A stretch of 64,000 nt of DNA from Lactiplantibacillus nangangensis. Its GTDB lineage: Bacteria; Bacillota; Bacilli; Lactobacillales; Lactobacillaceae. The translations under genes were made by a program, and so were the position numbers. Location: NCBI RefSeq assembly GCF_005405065.1, contig NZ_BJDI01000004.1, positions 150,105-214,104 on the forward strand, read 5' to 3'. The stretch's first letter is position 1. Each line of letters opens with the position of its first letter. Below the pieces are notes generated by a model. It searched no databases and had not been told where the DNA came from. It saw only the letters and a program-made list of their open reading frames with translations. Shown piece after piece: positions 9,393 to 19,202 of this stretch.

Positions 9393-9648
9393 TGTGATTA
9401 ACGCCTCTTTCATTTTTTTATCAAAGCTTTAGTTACGACACGGAAATTTGACCTTCCGTCTTCGACTCTTTACCTAGATAGCCGAAACGTGCTCGGCGGC
9501 ACTGCGGGCTCCGCTTATCCCGGCTGCGCAATCACTCGGAAAACCACCGAGTCATCGTGCAGCCACGATAATGCTCACCAGTACCCGTGCCACCTCACAC
9601 TCTTGCTAGTCCAGTTTACAATTTTTAACACTAAAAATAAAGGACTGG
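9393..9648 (-). other. Structured gltX upstream region, class not recognised
   Basis: Minus strand contains several short perfect hairpins: CGTG-GCTG-CACG, ACTCGG/CCGAGT (about 9530-9552), GCCGA/TCGGC (about 9482-9498) and GACGGAA/TTCCGTGTC near 9440-9463. There is no T-box consensus close to the gene and no T-run. It may be a leader RNA for gltX or a small RNA between yacL and gltX. Confidence 0.45.
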
Positions 9649-10821
9649 CTAGGATTTGGTCGACTTATTCCGGTGATTATTATTGTGATGATTATTATTT
9701 GGCGCTTCATGTTCCGGTTTATCCGAAATACCACGGTTAGCATGTGCTAAACGGGCGAAAATCATTCGACCGGCATCAGTCTGTAAGGCACTCGTCACGA
9801 CCACATCGACTTTTTCGTTGATGTAAAACTTCCCATCTTCAACGACGACCATCGTGCCGTCATCCAAGTAACCGACCCCTTGCTGCCGCTCACTCCCGTT
9901 TTTAACCACCATAATGTTCATCTCTTCACCAGGAATTACCCGTGGTTTGAGTGACTTAGCTAATTGATTGATATTCAAAACTTGAACATTTTGAAATTCG
10001 ATCACTTTATTTAAGTTATAATCGTTGGTGACAATGACTCCGTTGACCTTTTTGGCCAATTGAATCAATTTGGTATCCACTTCAGGAATATCTTCGAAGT
10101 CGCCTTTATACATCTCAACGGGAATGATATTTTCACTCTGCAGTTTGTTCAGGATATCTAGCCCCCGCCGACCACGAACTCGTTTGATACTGTCTGCGGA
10201 GTCCGCAATATATTGTAATTCGTACAATACAAAGTTTGGTACTAACAGCGTGCCTTCCAGAAAACCAGTCTTGACCAAATCATAGATCCGCCCATCAATT
10301 AAAATGTTGGTATCCAAGATTTTATAATGATGGTAATTCTGGTCTGGTTGGGCGTCCGTAATTTCTGGTGAGGTTTCTTTTTCACGCCGCCGGAAGTTGA
10401 ACACCTTCCGCCATTCGTCGATTCGCGTTGTCCCAACTCGGGCACCGATATAACCGAAAAACAGCATCAAGATAATTGGGACGACCGTGTTCAGTAAGAA
10501 TAATGGACTGCGACTGAATAATTGCGAAATCAGAACCGCGATCAGTAACCCAATAATGAACCCGACACTCCCGAATAATAATGTCATCGGATTTTGTTTT
10601 GATAAATTCTTTTCGACACGATCTACTAAACGCATGGCAGCGTTCGCTAAGAATAGTGAGAGAATCCATAAAACGAGTGCCCCCAACAAAAAGTTGGTCA
10701 AAATATTATTTAACAACGGATTCGGTTGCGTCCAAATCGTGTTCCATAAATAAGGCAGGTAGGTTAATCCCAACGTCCCACCAACGACAATGAACACGAG
10801 TCGCACCGTTAATTTCTTCAT
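9649..10821 (-). CDS. yacL: PIN/TRAM-domain membrane protein (YacL family)
   Basis: A 390-aa protein with about four N-terminal membrane segments (residues roughly 5-26, 40-60, 82-103 and 107-128), a PIN nuclease-like domain (HYKILDTNILIDGRIYDLVKTG, with acidic positions in IPEVDTKLIQLAKK and IVTNDYNLNK) and a C-terminal TRAM domain (about residues 290-360). The tail is rich in Asn and His. YacL sits beside radA in many Firmicutes; its biological target is not established. It starts 21 nt after radA. Confidence 0.92.
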   Translation of the reverse strand: MKKLTVRLVFIVVGGTLGLTYLPYLWNTIWTQPNPLLNNILTNFLLGALVLWILSLFLANAAMRLVDRVEKNLSKQNPMTLLFGSVGFIIGLLIAVLISQLFSRSPLFLLNTVVPIILMLFFGYIGARVGTTRIDEWRKVFNFRRREKETSPEITDAQPDQNYHHYKILDTNILIDGRIYDLVKTGFLEGTLLVPNFVLYELQYIADSADSIKRVRGRRGLDILNKLQSENIIPVEMYKGDFEDIPEVDTKLIQLAKKVNGVIVTNDYNLNKVIEFQNVQVLNINQLAKSLKPRVIPGEEMNIMVVKNGSERQQGVGYLDDGTMVVVEDGKFYINEKVDVVVTSALQTDAGRMIFARLAHANRGISDKPEHEAPNNNHHNNNHRNKSTKS

Positions 10822-10842
10822 GGCGTCAGCCCCTTTTCAAAT

Positions 10843-12219
10843 TTATTTAGGTTGTTGTAAAGCTAATTGGAGTGCTTCTTTTAACGTCGACACCCCAATG
10901 ACATCGATCCCTTTAGGAATATCCCAGCCTTGTAGATTATTCTTCGGGACAAAAATACGTTTAAAGCCCAGTTTAGCGGCTTCACCAACCCGCTGCTCGA
11001 TCCGATTGACCCGCCGAATTTCACCGGTCAGCCCGACTTCACCAACGAAACAATCACTTGGACGAGTCTGTTGATCACGATAGCTAGAAGCGACACTGAC
11101 CGCAATCGCCAAGTCAATCGCTGGTTCATCCAGCTTGACCCCACCAGCGGCCTTCAAATATGCATCCTGATTTTGCAGCATTAAGCTAGCCCGTTTTTCA
11201 AGTACCGCCATTAAAAGTGAGACGCGGTTATGATCCAACCCACTTGCCGTCCGCTTGGCATTACCAAAAACTGTCGGCGTGACCAAGGCCTGCACCTCAA
11301 CTAAGATTGGCCGCGTGCCTTCCATTGAAACCACAATGGCTGAACCCGTGGCATCTTTGAGCCGTTCTTCTAAGAAAATTTCCGAAGGGTTAGCAACTTC
11401 ATAGAGACCACCCGTGCGCATTTCAAAAATACCCAACTCGTTAGTCGACCCAAAGCGGTTTTTAACCGCGCGTAAAATCCGGTAAGTGTGATGCAAATCA
11501 CCCTCAAAATAGAGAACCGTATCCACCATATGCTCCAAGATTTTCGGTCCAGCAATCGCGCCACCTTTAGTGACATGCCCGACAATAAAAATCGTAATAC
11601 CATTGGTCTTCGAAATCTGCAGCAATTCCGCCGTAATCTCACGAATCTGTGAAACCGACCCAATCGCTGAATCTACATCTGGTTCTTGCATCGTTTGAAC
11701 CGAGTCAATCACCACGTATTGTGGTTTAGTCGTCTCAATGGTTGACCGAATATTACTCATATCCGTTTCTGGATATAAATAAAAATCTTCACTTTCAACC
11801 TTTAAGCGTTCCGCACGCATCTTAACTTGCGCGGCACTTTCTTCACCAGTGACATATAGGACTGAACCACCAGTTTCTGCTAATTGGCCAGAGACTTGCA
11901 AAAGCAAGGTTGACTTACCAATCCCAGGATCCCCACCAATCAAGACTAATGAACCCGGAACGACCCCACCACCAAGAACACGGTTAAATTCCTGGAGCTT
12001 GGTCTTCACCCGCGGCGTTTTCGTCAAAGAAACTTCCTTTAACCGCTGTGGTTTCGCTTGTTTGCCAGCAAAACTAACCCGTGATTTACGGTCAGGCGTT
12101 TTATCAAAGTGTTCTTCAACTAAGGTATTCCATTCGCCACAGTTTGGGCAACGCCCTAAGTACCGTGGTGTCGAATAGCCACAATTGGAACAAACAAATT
12201 GTGTTTTAACTTTTGCCAC
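10843..12219 (-). CDS. radA: DNA repair protein RadA
   Basis: RadA is a RecA-like ATPase that extends recombination intermediates. The 458-aa product has the zinc finger [18 protein letters not shown] (residues 10-27), Walker [10 protein letters not shown], the RadA-specific KNRFG motif and a C-terminal Lon-protease-like domain (from about residue 280). The order dut-radA-yacL-gltX is typical of Lactobacillales. Confidence 0.98.
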   Translation of the reverse strand: MAKVKTQFVCSNCGYSTPRYLGRCPNCGEWNTLVEEHFDKTPDRKSRVSFAGKQAKPQRLKEVSLTKTPRVKTKLQEFNRVLGGGVVPGSLVLIGGDPGIGKSTLLLQVSGQLAETGGSVLYVTGEESAAQVKMRAERLKVESEDFYLYPETDMSNIRSTIETTKPQYVVIDSVQTMQEPDVDSAIGSVSQIREITAELLQISKTNGITIFIVGHVTKGGAIAGPKILEHMVDTVLYFEGDLHHTYRILRAVKNRFGSTNELGIFEMRTGGLYEVANPSEIFLEERLKDATGSAIVVSMEGTRPILVEVQALVTPTVFGNAKRTASGLDHNRVSLLMAVLEKRASLMLQNQDAYLKAAGGVKLDEPAIDLAIAVSVASSYRDQQTRPSDCFVGEVGLTGEIRRVNRIEQRVGEAAKLGFKRIFVPKNNLQGWDIPKGIDVIGVSTLKEALQLALQQPK

Positions 12220-12333
12220 TAATCAATTTCCTCCAGTCTGCCATCTTAGCCAATGATTAAATATAGTCACCTTTTATTCTACCATTAATGCCTACAAAAG
12301 CCGTTAAATTACCTTGGCTTAACCTTTTTTTAG

Positions 12334-12870
12334 CTATTTGCCGCTTGAACCGAAGCCACCAGAACGCGTGGTCTTAATCGCGGCTTCATCCGTTGCCGTT
12401 AAGTACTGCGTAAAAATTCCTTGGCCGATGCGTTCGCCTTTTTTAATGTGAACGTCGCGAATCCCCATATTCACCAATTGAATAAAGATTTCGCCTTCAT
12501 TGTTAGCATTATCGTAATAATCTGCATCGATCACGCCAATCCCATTCGGTAAAATTAACCCCCGTTTCAGCGGATTACTTGACCGATTCGCAATTAATAA
12601 ATATTCATCATCATTCATGTAAGCTTTGATGCCAGTTGGGACCAAAAATGGCTTAAGAGTCTTCGCGGCTACATCTAAGTCAGCCGCAGAAGTTGGTTCG
12701 CCATGGCGCAACTGCCAAAGCACTTTAATAAAATTCAATTTCCAAATTGAAGGTAACGTAAAATCAACAGCGGCTTCAAAATCATACCCAGCCGCCTTTT
12801 TAGTGGTCCGGTAAGGAATCTTCAAGCCATCTTGCGCATATTTACTCACAATTTTAAATCCACGTGCCAT
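12334..12870 (-). CDS. dut: dUTP diphosphatase
   Basis: Hydrolyses dUTP to dUMP, keeping uracil out of DNA. The 178-aa protein contains the dUTPase motifs as variants: KAAGYDFEAA near the N-terminus, NRSSNPLKRGLILPNGIGVIDADYYDN, and GERIGQGIF, with the Gly-rich tail SGGFGSSGK. It is a little longer than the usual 145-150 aa because of an insertion near residues 35-75. Likely transcribed towards radA. Confidence 0.93.
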   Translation of the reverse strand: MARGFKIVSKYAQDGLKIPYRTTKKAAGYDFEAAVDFTLPSIWKLNFIKVLWQLRHGEPTSAADLDVAAKTLKPFLVPTGIKAYMNDDEYLLIANRSSNPLKRGLILPNGIGVIDADYYDNANNEGEIFIQLVNMGIRDVHIKKGERIGQGIFTQYLTATDEAAIKTTRSGGFGSSGK

Positions 12871-13144
12871 TTTTAAGTTCCTACTTTCTTTTAAATAAAA
12901 TAACTTTAAGGTTACAAACTATGCTGGTTCATCCCAGTATATTAGGAAAGTCAGTCGACTTTAGAAGCAATCCAAACACAAGCATCACCAATTACTAGCG
13001 CATGATACTGTTGCCTTTTAACAGTTATTCGACTTCACAGTTAAGTCATGTTCAAAACCAATCACCAATACGACCTAACTATCTTTATCATTTTCAAGTT
13101 TCACCCTAAAACAATTGTTAAATAGACCACTAACCCAGCCGTGA

Positions 13145-13286
13145 GGTCGGAGTCATTTAGGGCTCAGTGGTGAAATTTTACTTAGCAGGCGGTGGGTTTC
13201 CGGCTGGTTAGTAAAAGGCTGGCTTTCGAGACCGCCTTTTGGCTCGAAAACGGTCCACCACGTTCCAGCCCTAAATGGCTCCGACC
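13145..13286. repeat. Structured repeat family A, copy 1
   Basis: A 142-bp near-perfect inverted structure. The outer stem pairs GGTCGGAG-CATTTAGGGCT with AGCCCTAAATG-CTCCGACC; inside, GTGGTG pairs with CACCAC; two internal hairpins follow, the second closed by TTTCGAG/CTCGAAA. Segments such as GGCTCAGTGGTGA, GAGACCGCC and CGTTCCAGCC recur in copies 2 and 3 (43367-43493, 43805-43941) while stem sequences differ with compensating changes. No ORF is present. Confidence 0.85.
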
Positions 13287-13359
13287 GGTAGGCGGCAACC
13301 ACCTTAATCTCAACACCTGATAATGTTAATATTTTACCATACTTCAGCTAGATGTTTCG

Positions 13360-13388
13360 TTGACAAATCAGGCATTTATCGGTTTAAT
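13360..13388 (+). promoter_or_regulatory. Promoter of GNAT-rpiA
   Basis: TTGACA (13360-13365), 17-bp spacer, TTTAAT (13383-13388). A perfect -35 placed 40 bp before the chosen GNAT start. Confidence 0.75.
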
Positions 13389-13428
13389 TACCTTGAGTTA
13401 TAAAACCCTTTACAAGGTGGTGACAGCA

Positions 13429-13707
13429 ATGGAATTCACGCGTGAACCGAATCGTTTTTTCTTCAATGACGCCACCGGCAAATTAGCTGGTGAAATCACC
13501 TTCCCCGCCATTAATGACGGCCAAGTGTGGGTCATTGAGCATACTTTTGTTCGCGACGACTTTGGTCATCAAGGCATCGCCGGACAACTAGTGACCGCCG
13601 TTATTGACGCCGCTAGAGCGGAACATAAGCAAATTAAGCCACTCTGTACTTACGCTAAAGCGTTCTTTGATCGTCACCCCGAAGCAGTAGACGTCTTAGC
13701 CAACTAA
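13429..13707 (+). CDS. GNAT-like N-acetyltransferase (YjdJ type)
   Basis: A 92-aa single-domain acetyltransferase of the short COG2388-like type. Strands around EITFPAINDGQVWVIEHTFV are followed by the acetyl-CoA loop DDFGHQGIAGQLVTAVIDAA and a C-terminal CTYAKAFFDRHPE. The start at 13429 has AGGTGG upstream; the earlier in-frame ATG lies inside the promoter. It precedes rpiA by 21 nt. Substrate unknown. Confidence 0.85.
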   Translation: MEFTREPNRFFFNDATGKLAGEITFPAINDGQVWVIEHTFVRDDFGHQGIAGQLVTAVIDAARAEHKQIKPLCTYAKAFFDRHPEAVDVLAN

Positions 13708-13728
13708 TATTAAGGAGTAAACACACTT

Positions 13729-14412
13729 ATGAATCAAGATCAATTAAAGCAACTGGTCGGTCAAAAAGCCGTGGAATACATCAAAGATGGCATGCAAGTT
13801 GGACTGGGGACTGGCTCAACCGTAAAATTCATGGTCGATGCCCTCGGTGAACGGGTTAAAAACGAGCATCTTAATATCGTCGGCGTTTCAACTTCTGAAC
13901 GGACCGCTGCCCAAGCTAAAAGTCTTGGTATTCCGATGAAATCCGTCGATGAAGTCGATCACCTTGACCTGACCATTGACGGTGCCGACGAAATTTCGGC
14001 TGACTTTCAAGGGGTCAAGGGTGGCGGCGCTGCCTTACTATTTGAAAAAATCGTGGCAATCAACTCCGATAAAGTGATGTGGATCGTCGACGAAAGTAAG
14101 ATGGTCGATCAACTGGGCGCCTTTGGGTTACCAGTCGAAGTGATTCCTTATGGGAGCCAACACGTTTTCGAAAAAATGGCTGCCAAAGGCTACCATCCAG
14201 TCTTCCGAAAAGTTGACGGTGACTTTGTCCGCACTGATTCTAATAATTATCTCATTGACTTACACCTTAACCCAATTACCGACCCTCACGCTTTGGCCGA
14301 AGAGCTGATCCACATGGTCGGCGTCGTTGAACACGGCCTCTTTCTCGATATGGTCAACACGGTTATTGTCGGTCATGAAAACGGTCCCGAAGTCATCACA
14401 GCCCGACCTTAA
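13729..14412 (+). CDS. rpiA: Ribose-5-phosphate isomerase A
   Basis: Interconverts ribose-5-phosphate and ribulose-5-phosphate in the pentose phosphate pathway. The 227-aa product has the substrate loop [10 protein letters not shown] (residues 25-34), DGADEI and [12 protein letters not shown], all conserved in RpiA. Ribosome-binding site AAGGAG upstream. Likely co-transcribed with the GNAT gene. Confidence 0.97.
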   Translation: MNQDQLKQLVGQKAVEYIKDGMQVGLGTGSTVKFMVDALGERVKNEHLNIVGVSTSERTAAQAKSLGIPMKSVDEVDHLDLTIDGADEISADFQGVKGGGAALLFEKIVAINSDKVMWIVDESKMVDQLGAFGLPVEVIPYGSQHVFEKMAAKGYHPVFRKVDGDFVRTDSNNYLIDLHLNPITDPHALAEELIHMVGVVEHGLFLDMVNTVIVGHENGPEVITARP

Positions 14413-14489
14413 CGACTAAAATTCCGGAACACTTGCCGGAATCACATTTTATCGATACAATTAAAATAAGATTAAAGGAGTGTGATTTT

Positions 14490-15821
14490 TTGAGTAAAGC
14501 AATTAGTATGGATCAAATCGCAAATTTTCAAGCAGATTTAGATCAACGCGCTGAAGCGAAAGTCATCGAACGTGCCGTTACCAAAAATGGTATCTTAGCC
14601 AGCAGCCAAGATACCCAAGCCATGAGTCAAACAACCCCCGTATTTTCCATTGATTTGGATACTGGTAGTGTGGCTAACCAAAAACAAAGTGGTCGTTGCT
14701 GGATGTTTGCCGCATTGAACACGATGCGTCATTCGTTAGCTGACCGTTTCAAATTAAAGAACTTTGAATTATCACAAAACTATACTTTCTTCTGGGATAA
14801 ATTCGAAAAAGCGAACTACTTCTACGAAAACGTCTTGGCTACTGCTGATCAACCAACCAGTAGCCGTAAAGTTGCTTGGTTAATGACTACGCCACAACAA
14901 GATGGTGGTCAATGGGATATGCTCGTTGCCATTATCCAGAAATACGGGATCGTGCCAAAGAGCGTTATGCCAGAAACTTATAACAGTTCAAAATCTGCTG
15001 AAATTAACAGCACTTTGAACTTAAAGTTACGCAAAGACGCCGTTGAATTACGCGAATTAGTTGCTGCCAAAGCGACTGATGACCAAATTCAAGACCGTAA
15101 AGAAAAGATGTTAAATGAAGTTTACCGGATGTTATCTTATGCCTTCGGCGAACCCGTTAACGAATTCGACTGGGAATATCGCGATGATGATAAAAACTAT
15201 CATATCGACCAAGGTTTAACGCCACAAAGCTTCTTCAAGAAGTACATTGGCTGGAACTTGGACGACTACGTTTCAATCATCAACGCCCCTACTGATGACA
15301 AGCCATACAACCACACTTACACTATCGAAATGTTGGGTAACGTTCTGGGTGGCCGTGAAGTTAAGCATTTGAACGTTTCAATGGCTGACTTCAAACAACT
15401 CGCCATCAAACAACTCCAAGCCGGCCAATCGGTTTGGTTTGGTTGTGATGTTGGTAAATCATCTGACCGTCAAAAAGGTGTCATGGCAACCGACGTTTAC
15501 GGGACCGACGAATTATTCGACGTTGATCTCTCAATGTCCAAAGCTGAACGTCTCGATTATGGTCAAAGCTTGATGACCCACGCGATGGTAATCACTGGTG
15601 TTGACTTGGTCAACGGCCAACCTACCAAGTGGAAGGTCGAAAACAGCTGGGGTGACAAAGTCGGCGAAAAGGGCTTCTTCGTGATGAGTGATGCCTGGAT
15701 GGACGAATATTGCTACCAAGTAGTTGTCAACAAACAATTCTTATCCGACGACCTCAAAGCTGCACAAGCAGAAGAACCAACTGTTTTAGCTCCTTGGGAT
15801 CCAATGGGTGCGTTAGCTTAA
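14490..15821 (+). CDS. pepC: Aminopeptidase C (C1 family, bleomycin-hydrolase type)
   Basis: Cytoplasmic cysteine aminopeptidase of lactic acid bacteria that trims peptides imported by oligopeptide systems. The 443-aa product has the catalytic Cys70 in QSGRCWMF, the His in THAMVITGVD and the Asn in VENSWGDK. The start is TTG at 14490 with AAAGGAG upstream; the longer in-frame ATG lacks a ribosome-binding site. A strong terminator follows. Confidence 0.97.
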   Translation: MSKAISMDQIANFQADLDQRAEAKVIERAVTKNGILASSQDTQAMSQTTPVFSIDLDTGSVANQKQSGRCWMFAALNTMRHSLADRFKLKNFELSQNYTFFWDKFEKANYFYENVLATADQPTSSRKVAWLMTTPQQDGGQWDMLVAIIQKYGIVPKSVMPETYNSSKSAEINSTLNLKLRKDAVELRELVAAKATDDQIQDRKEKMLNEVYRMLSYAFGEPVNEFDWEYRDDDKNYHIDQGLTPQSFFKKYIGWNLDDYVSIINAPTDDKPYNHTYTIEMLGNVLGGREVKHLNVSMADFKQLAIKQLQAGQSVWFGCDVGKSSDRQKGVMATDVYGTDELFDVDLSMSKAERLDYGQSLMTHAMVITGVDLVNGQPTKWKVENSWGDKVGEKGFFVMSDAWMDEYCYQVVVNKQFLSDDLKAAQAEEPTVLAPWDPMGALA

Positions 15822-15834
15822 TTGCTAAATCATT

Positions 15835-15885
15835 AAAAGCTGCTCTTAGTCAATCAATCTTGATTGGCTAGGAACAGCTTTTTTC
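15835..15885 (+). terminator. pepC terminator
   Basis: Stem AAAAGCTG...CAGCTTTTTT enclosing a second pairing CCAATCAA/TTGATTGG-like, with a T-run. Confidence 0.85.
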
Positions 15886-16013
15886 TGTCTGCTAAAGATT
15901 TTAGAACGCTGGTAAAACCCTTTATGCCAGCCATTTCCATCTTCGGCTGTCACTGTTTAACAGTTTCAGACAATACAGTCACACATTTAAAATACTGTAA
16001 ACAACCAGAAAAT

Positions 16014-16052
16014 AAAAAAAGTTACCGTTAGTCGTTCCACTAACCAGCAACT
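16014..16052 (-). terminator. Terminator of phosphoglycerate mutase gene
   Basis: Minus strand: AGTTGCTGGTTAGT / ACTAACGGTAACT hairpin followed by seven Ts. Confidence 0.8.
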
Positions 16053-16057
16053 TCTAT

Positions 16058-16735
16058 CTAAATTTCATCTTTACCAAGTACCTGTAATTGTGAATCTAAA
16101 TGATATTGAATCGGCACCCCATTGGCCACTTCCACACCATCGATACCGGCGTCACTAATATGCTCTAAATACTTGATTAGTGCCCGTAAAGTACTCCCAT
16201 GGGCTACAATCAATTGATTCTCGCCGGCCAACAACCGTGGCGCAATCACATCGATCCAATAAGGCATAATACGGTCATAGGCCATCTTCAAGCTTTCGCC
16301 ACGTGGTTCGACCGCTGGGCCATACTTGGTATACCGCCGATCATGACTCAACTCAGTGGGCGCCAATAATGGGGGCACTGTCTCAAAGCTGCGTCGCCAT
16401 TGTTGGACTTGGGCTTTTCCATAAAGCCGCCGCGTCTCATCCTTATTTTGACCACGCAAAGCACCATAATGACGCTCATTAAGTCGCCATGTCTTATATT
16501 CTGGCAGCCACAACTGATCGACTTCTCCCAAAATAATATTGGCCGTGACAATGGCCCGCTTTAAAACGGAAGTATGGACTGCGCCAAATTGGATGCCCGC
16601 TTCACGCAGCCGCTTACCAGCATGGTGCGCCTGTTGAATACCGACAGCCGTCAAAGGCACATCGCTCCAGCCAGTATACGTATTGTCACGGTTGGCCGTA
16701 CTTTCACCATGGCGTACAATTACCAATTCTGTCAT
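16058..16735 (-). CDS. gpmA: 2,3-bisphosphoglycerate-dependent phosphoglycerate mutase family protein
   Basis: A histidine phosphatase superfamily member of 225 aa. The catalytic RHGES motif is at residues 8-12, followed by [15 protein letters not shown]. The [16 protein letters not shown] segment and the [14 protein letters not shown] motif are as in GpmA-type mutases of glycolysis. Start at 16735 with GGTGGAGAG upstream; the longer ORF begins in unlikely sequence. Lactobacilli carry several paralogues, so this copy need not be the main glycolytic one. Confidence 0.85.
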   Translation of the reverse strand: MTELVIVRHGESTANRDNTYTGWSDVPLTAVGIQQAHHAGKRLREAGIQFGAVHTSVLKRAIVTANIILGEVDQLWLPEYKTWRLNERHYGALRGQNKDETRRLYGKAQVQQWRRSFETVPPLLAPTELSHDRRYTKYGPAVEPRGESLKMAYDRIMPYWIDVIAPRLLAGENQLIVAHGSTLRALIKYLEHISDAGIDGVEVANGVPIQYHLDSQLQVLGKDEI

Positions 16736-16810
16736 AAATTCTCTCCACCTGTCGCCTTGAATAGCTCTATCATAATCGATTTTATGGGGCAAACGCAAGT
16801 TACCTCAAAG

Positions 16811-16843
16811 AAAAAGGCTTGAGCTTTTCAACTCAAACCTCGT
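16811..16843 (-). terminator. Terminator of EamA transporter gene
   Basis: Minus strand: AGGTTTGAGT / GCTCAAGCCTTTTT hairpin with T-run, just after the transporter stop. Confidence 0.8.
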
Positions 16844-16853
16844 TAATTTAGAC

Positions 16854-17894
16854 TTAATCTTCTTGTTCAGAAATGGCATTCGAATGGGTTGCCACCTGTT
16901 CATGCAACGTCGCTTTCGCTTGAGCGGCTGCCGCAGCTTTAGCAGCTTTCCCCATTGTACTGTCGCGTTCCTTGAACCGGTTCCCAACAAAGGTCACCAC
17001 TGATCCAATTAAAATCACGACGATCCCGACAATGGTCGTTGGCAGAATCTTTTCATGCAAGATCAACGCTGCCAGAATTGGTGCCAGCCCTGGTTTGATG
17101 AAAAAGACCAACGATGCCGTTGAGACATCGGTTTTTTCCATCGCTAAGAAGTAGAAGGCAAAGCCCCCACCAGTAACACAGACACCGATAAAGAATAATA
17201 GCCAGAAATAATTCATATTAACATTCGTTAAAACCGGAATGGCGGCAAATTGACGTAAGCCGATTGACCGTAAGCCACTCGCAACTGCCGGAATCTTTGT
17301 GATCCAAGCAATGACTAATAATTCGAAGGCGCCGGCAAAAAAGGTGAAACACGTCATGGTTAACCCATTTAGGCCTCGTTTAATCGACCCATACCGTGAA
17401 ACGATACTGTATAACCCGAATGTAATTGCCGAGCTAATGGCTAACACTAACCCCAAGCCATTGGTTAAATGGGCAGGATTGACAATGATCAATAACCCAA
17501 TCACCGAAATCACCACGGAGATCAAGTTTGACCGACCTAAGCGTTCGTGGAGAATCAAGTATGAAAACAGTAACGCAAAAACGGGATTGCAACTGAAGAG
17601 CACGGCGACCGTTGACGCTTGGTCAACCGTAATCGCGAGCTGATACAGTGACATACTAATGATGACACAGACTAACCCAGTGAGGCCAAATAACCGCCAA
17701 TCAGCACCCACCAACTTTCGACCAGTTTGCTTTAACGCGCTCAGTGCAAACGGCAATAACACTACCGCCCCAATAAAGAACCGAATCAAGTTTAATTGAA
17801 TCGGATTAAATGCGCTACCTGCCATCTTTAGGGCAATTTCCATCGAGCTAAACATCAACGTCGAAATTGCAATGTAAAGATATGCTTTCTTCAC
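16854..17894 (-). CDS. DMT superfamily (EamA) transporter
   Basis: A 346-aa inner-membrane carrier with about ten hydrophobic helices in two EamA repeats (residues about 5-140 and 155-295), each beginning with conserved Gly/Pro-rich helices. An unusual Ala-rich, polar C-terminal tail (about residues 300-346) follows the last helix. EamA carriers export metabolites or amino acids; no substrate can be inferred here. Single gene with its own terminator. Confidence 0.88.
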   Translation of the reverse strand: MKKAYLYIAISTLMFSSMEIALKMAGSAFNPIQLNLIRFFIGAVVLLPFALSALKQTGRKLVGADWRLFGLTGLVCVIISMSLYQLAITVDQASTVAVLFSCNPVFALLFSYLILHERLGRSNLISVVISVIGLLIIVNPAHLTNGLGLVLAISSAITFGLYSIVSRYGSIKRGLNGLTMTCFTFFAGAFELLVIAWITKIPAVASGLRSIGLRQFAAIPVLTNVNMNYFWLLFFIGVCVTGGGFAFYFLAMEKTDVSTASLVFFIKPGLAPILAALILHEKILPTTIVGIVVILIGSVVTFVGNRFKERDSTMGKAAKAAAAAQAKATLHEQVATHSNAISEQED

Positions 17895-17973
17895 GAATCG
17901 TTCGCTTCCCTCTTAATAAAAATTTAATAGTCAACGGCGTCTAGTATAGCACCATTTTCAGTAAACTTTCAAA

Positions 17974-18927
17974 TTAATGAATGAAATTTGACTGGACAAT
18001 CATCATTAAAATTGGAATCACAATCAAGCTAAGCAAAGTCGTTTCCGTCACCATAACCGCGGCATAGTCCGCATCCGCACCGTATAGTTTGGACACAACC
18101 GGGGCATTCGTCATGACCGGCATCGCCGATTGCAAGATGAAAACTTGTTTCATTTCAACTGGCATCGACATTGGAATCAACATTAAGGTCATTAGAACGG
18201 GCGCAAAGATGAACCGCCCCAACAAAATCCCGATACTGTCCTTGTCAAAACGCATACTGCTGAGACCAGCATTGGCCATCGAAATCCCAATAAAGATCAT
18301 CGACAGTGGCACGGTTAATCCACCGATATAAGTGAAGTCTTGCATCAGAAAGTTTGGCAATTGGATATGGCACAAGACGAGAACGACCCCGATCATAAAG
18401 CCCAACAATGGTGGCGAAAAGATTTTTGAGAGGGTTTGCTTCAAATCAAATTTAGCACTACCGACCCCATCGCGTTGAATCAAATAGACGCCTAACGTCC
18501 AAAAAATCGTGGTATTAGCCATGTAATAGACTAAAACGTAGGGTAAAGCGCTATTCCCAAATAGCGCTTCATTAACAGGCAACCCAATGAACACCGTATT
18601 CGAATTCAAGAACATTGATGAAAATAACCCGCGATGTTCCTTTTTAATGTTCAACGCCCGCATGACCCCAAAGGACAGCCCAAAGAGAATCGCCATATTC
18701 AACACGGGAAAACGTAGTCCCGGTAACGTCGATAACAGCTTTTGCGCCGTAAAATCCTTGGTAATCGTGGCAATCATATATGCGGGTAATGCGATCTGCG
18801 TCACAAGTCGGGCAACTAATTTAGTTGAATCTTCACTAAACCAGCCCCATGACGCCAGTAAGTAACCCAACGCAATCATCACAATAATGATGACAACGCC
18901 CTGAATACTATGTAAAAAGATAGCCAT
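17974..18927 (-). CDS. AEC family transporter (auxin efflux carrier-like)
   Basis: A membrane protein of 317 aa with about ten helices and the AEC family layout. Bacterial AEC carriers include malate permeases and other organic-acid carriers. The ATG at 18925-18927 is preferred, with AGGTG 9 nt upstream; a GTG four codons earlier would overlap that site. Monocistronic, divergent from the LCP gene. Substrate unknown. Confidence 0.88.
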   Translation of the reverse strand: MAIFLHSIQGVVIIIVMIALGYLLASWGWFSEDSTKLVARLVTQIALPAYMIATITKDFTAQKLLSTLPGLRFPVLNMAILFGLSFGVMRALNIKKEHRGLFSSMFLNSNTVFIGLPVNEALFGNSALPYVLVYYMANTTIFWTLGVYLIQRDGVGSAKFDLKQTLSKIFSPPLLGFMIGVVLVLCHIQLPNFLMQDFTYIGGLTVPLSMIFIGISMANAGLSSMRFDKDSIGILLGRFIFAPVLMTLMLIPMSMPVEMKQVFILQSAMPVMTNAPVVSKLYGADADYAAVMVTETTLLSLIVIPILMMIVQSNFIH

Positions 18928-19027
18928 AACTGCTGACACCTGCCTTCAAAAATAATAATTCCATGAGAATTATTCAAGTATACCACTGTTTTTCATGGGC
19001 TTGTAGTTGGTTTAATCCTGCAAACGT

Positions 19028-19056
19028 TTGACTCCGAGCACAAATTTACTTATAGT
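19028..19056 (+). promoter_or_regulatory. Candidate promoter for LCP gene
   Basis: TTGACT (19028-19033), 17-bp spacer, TATAGT (19051-19056); a TATAAT follows at 19061. The start codon is about 140 bp downstream, so a long 5' UTR or a second promoter is implied. Confidence 0.45.
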
Positions 19057-19202
19057 ATTCTATAATTGTGTTCGGTTGAGAACAGTCTACGGTCTAACCA
19101 TTGATTGTTAAAATCTTCTTAAATCAACCGTTTTTAACAACGAAATATTGATAATCGGCATAGAATGAGACTAGTGAAAATACGAGATAATGAGGAACTA
19201 AT

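Larger units (their letters stand above)
12871..13428. other. Gene-free stretch between dut and GNAT gene
   Basis: Holds repeat A copy 1, the GNAT promoter and otherwise AT-rich sequence. No protein-coding or RNA gene could be supported. Confidence 0.6.

Noticed and set aside
9393..9648. T-box upstream of gltX
   Set aside because: TGGCAC is at the wrong end of the leader; no specifier stem or terminator could be found.
13145..13286. Repeat family A as insertion sequence
   Set aside because: No transposase ORF, no target duplication seen, and structure is a branched hairpin.
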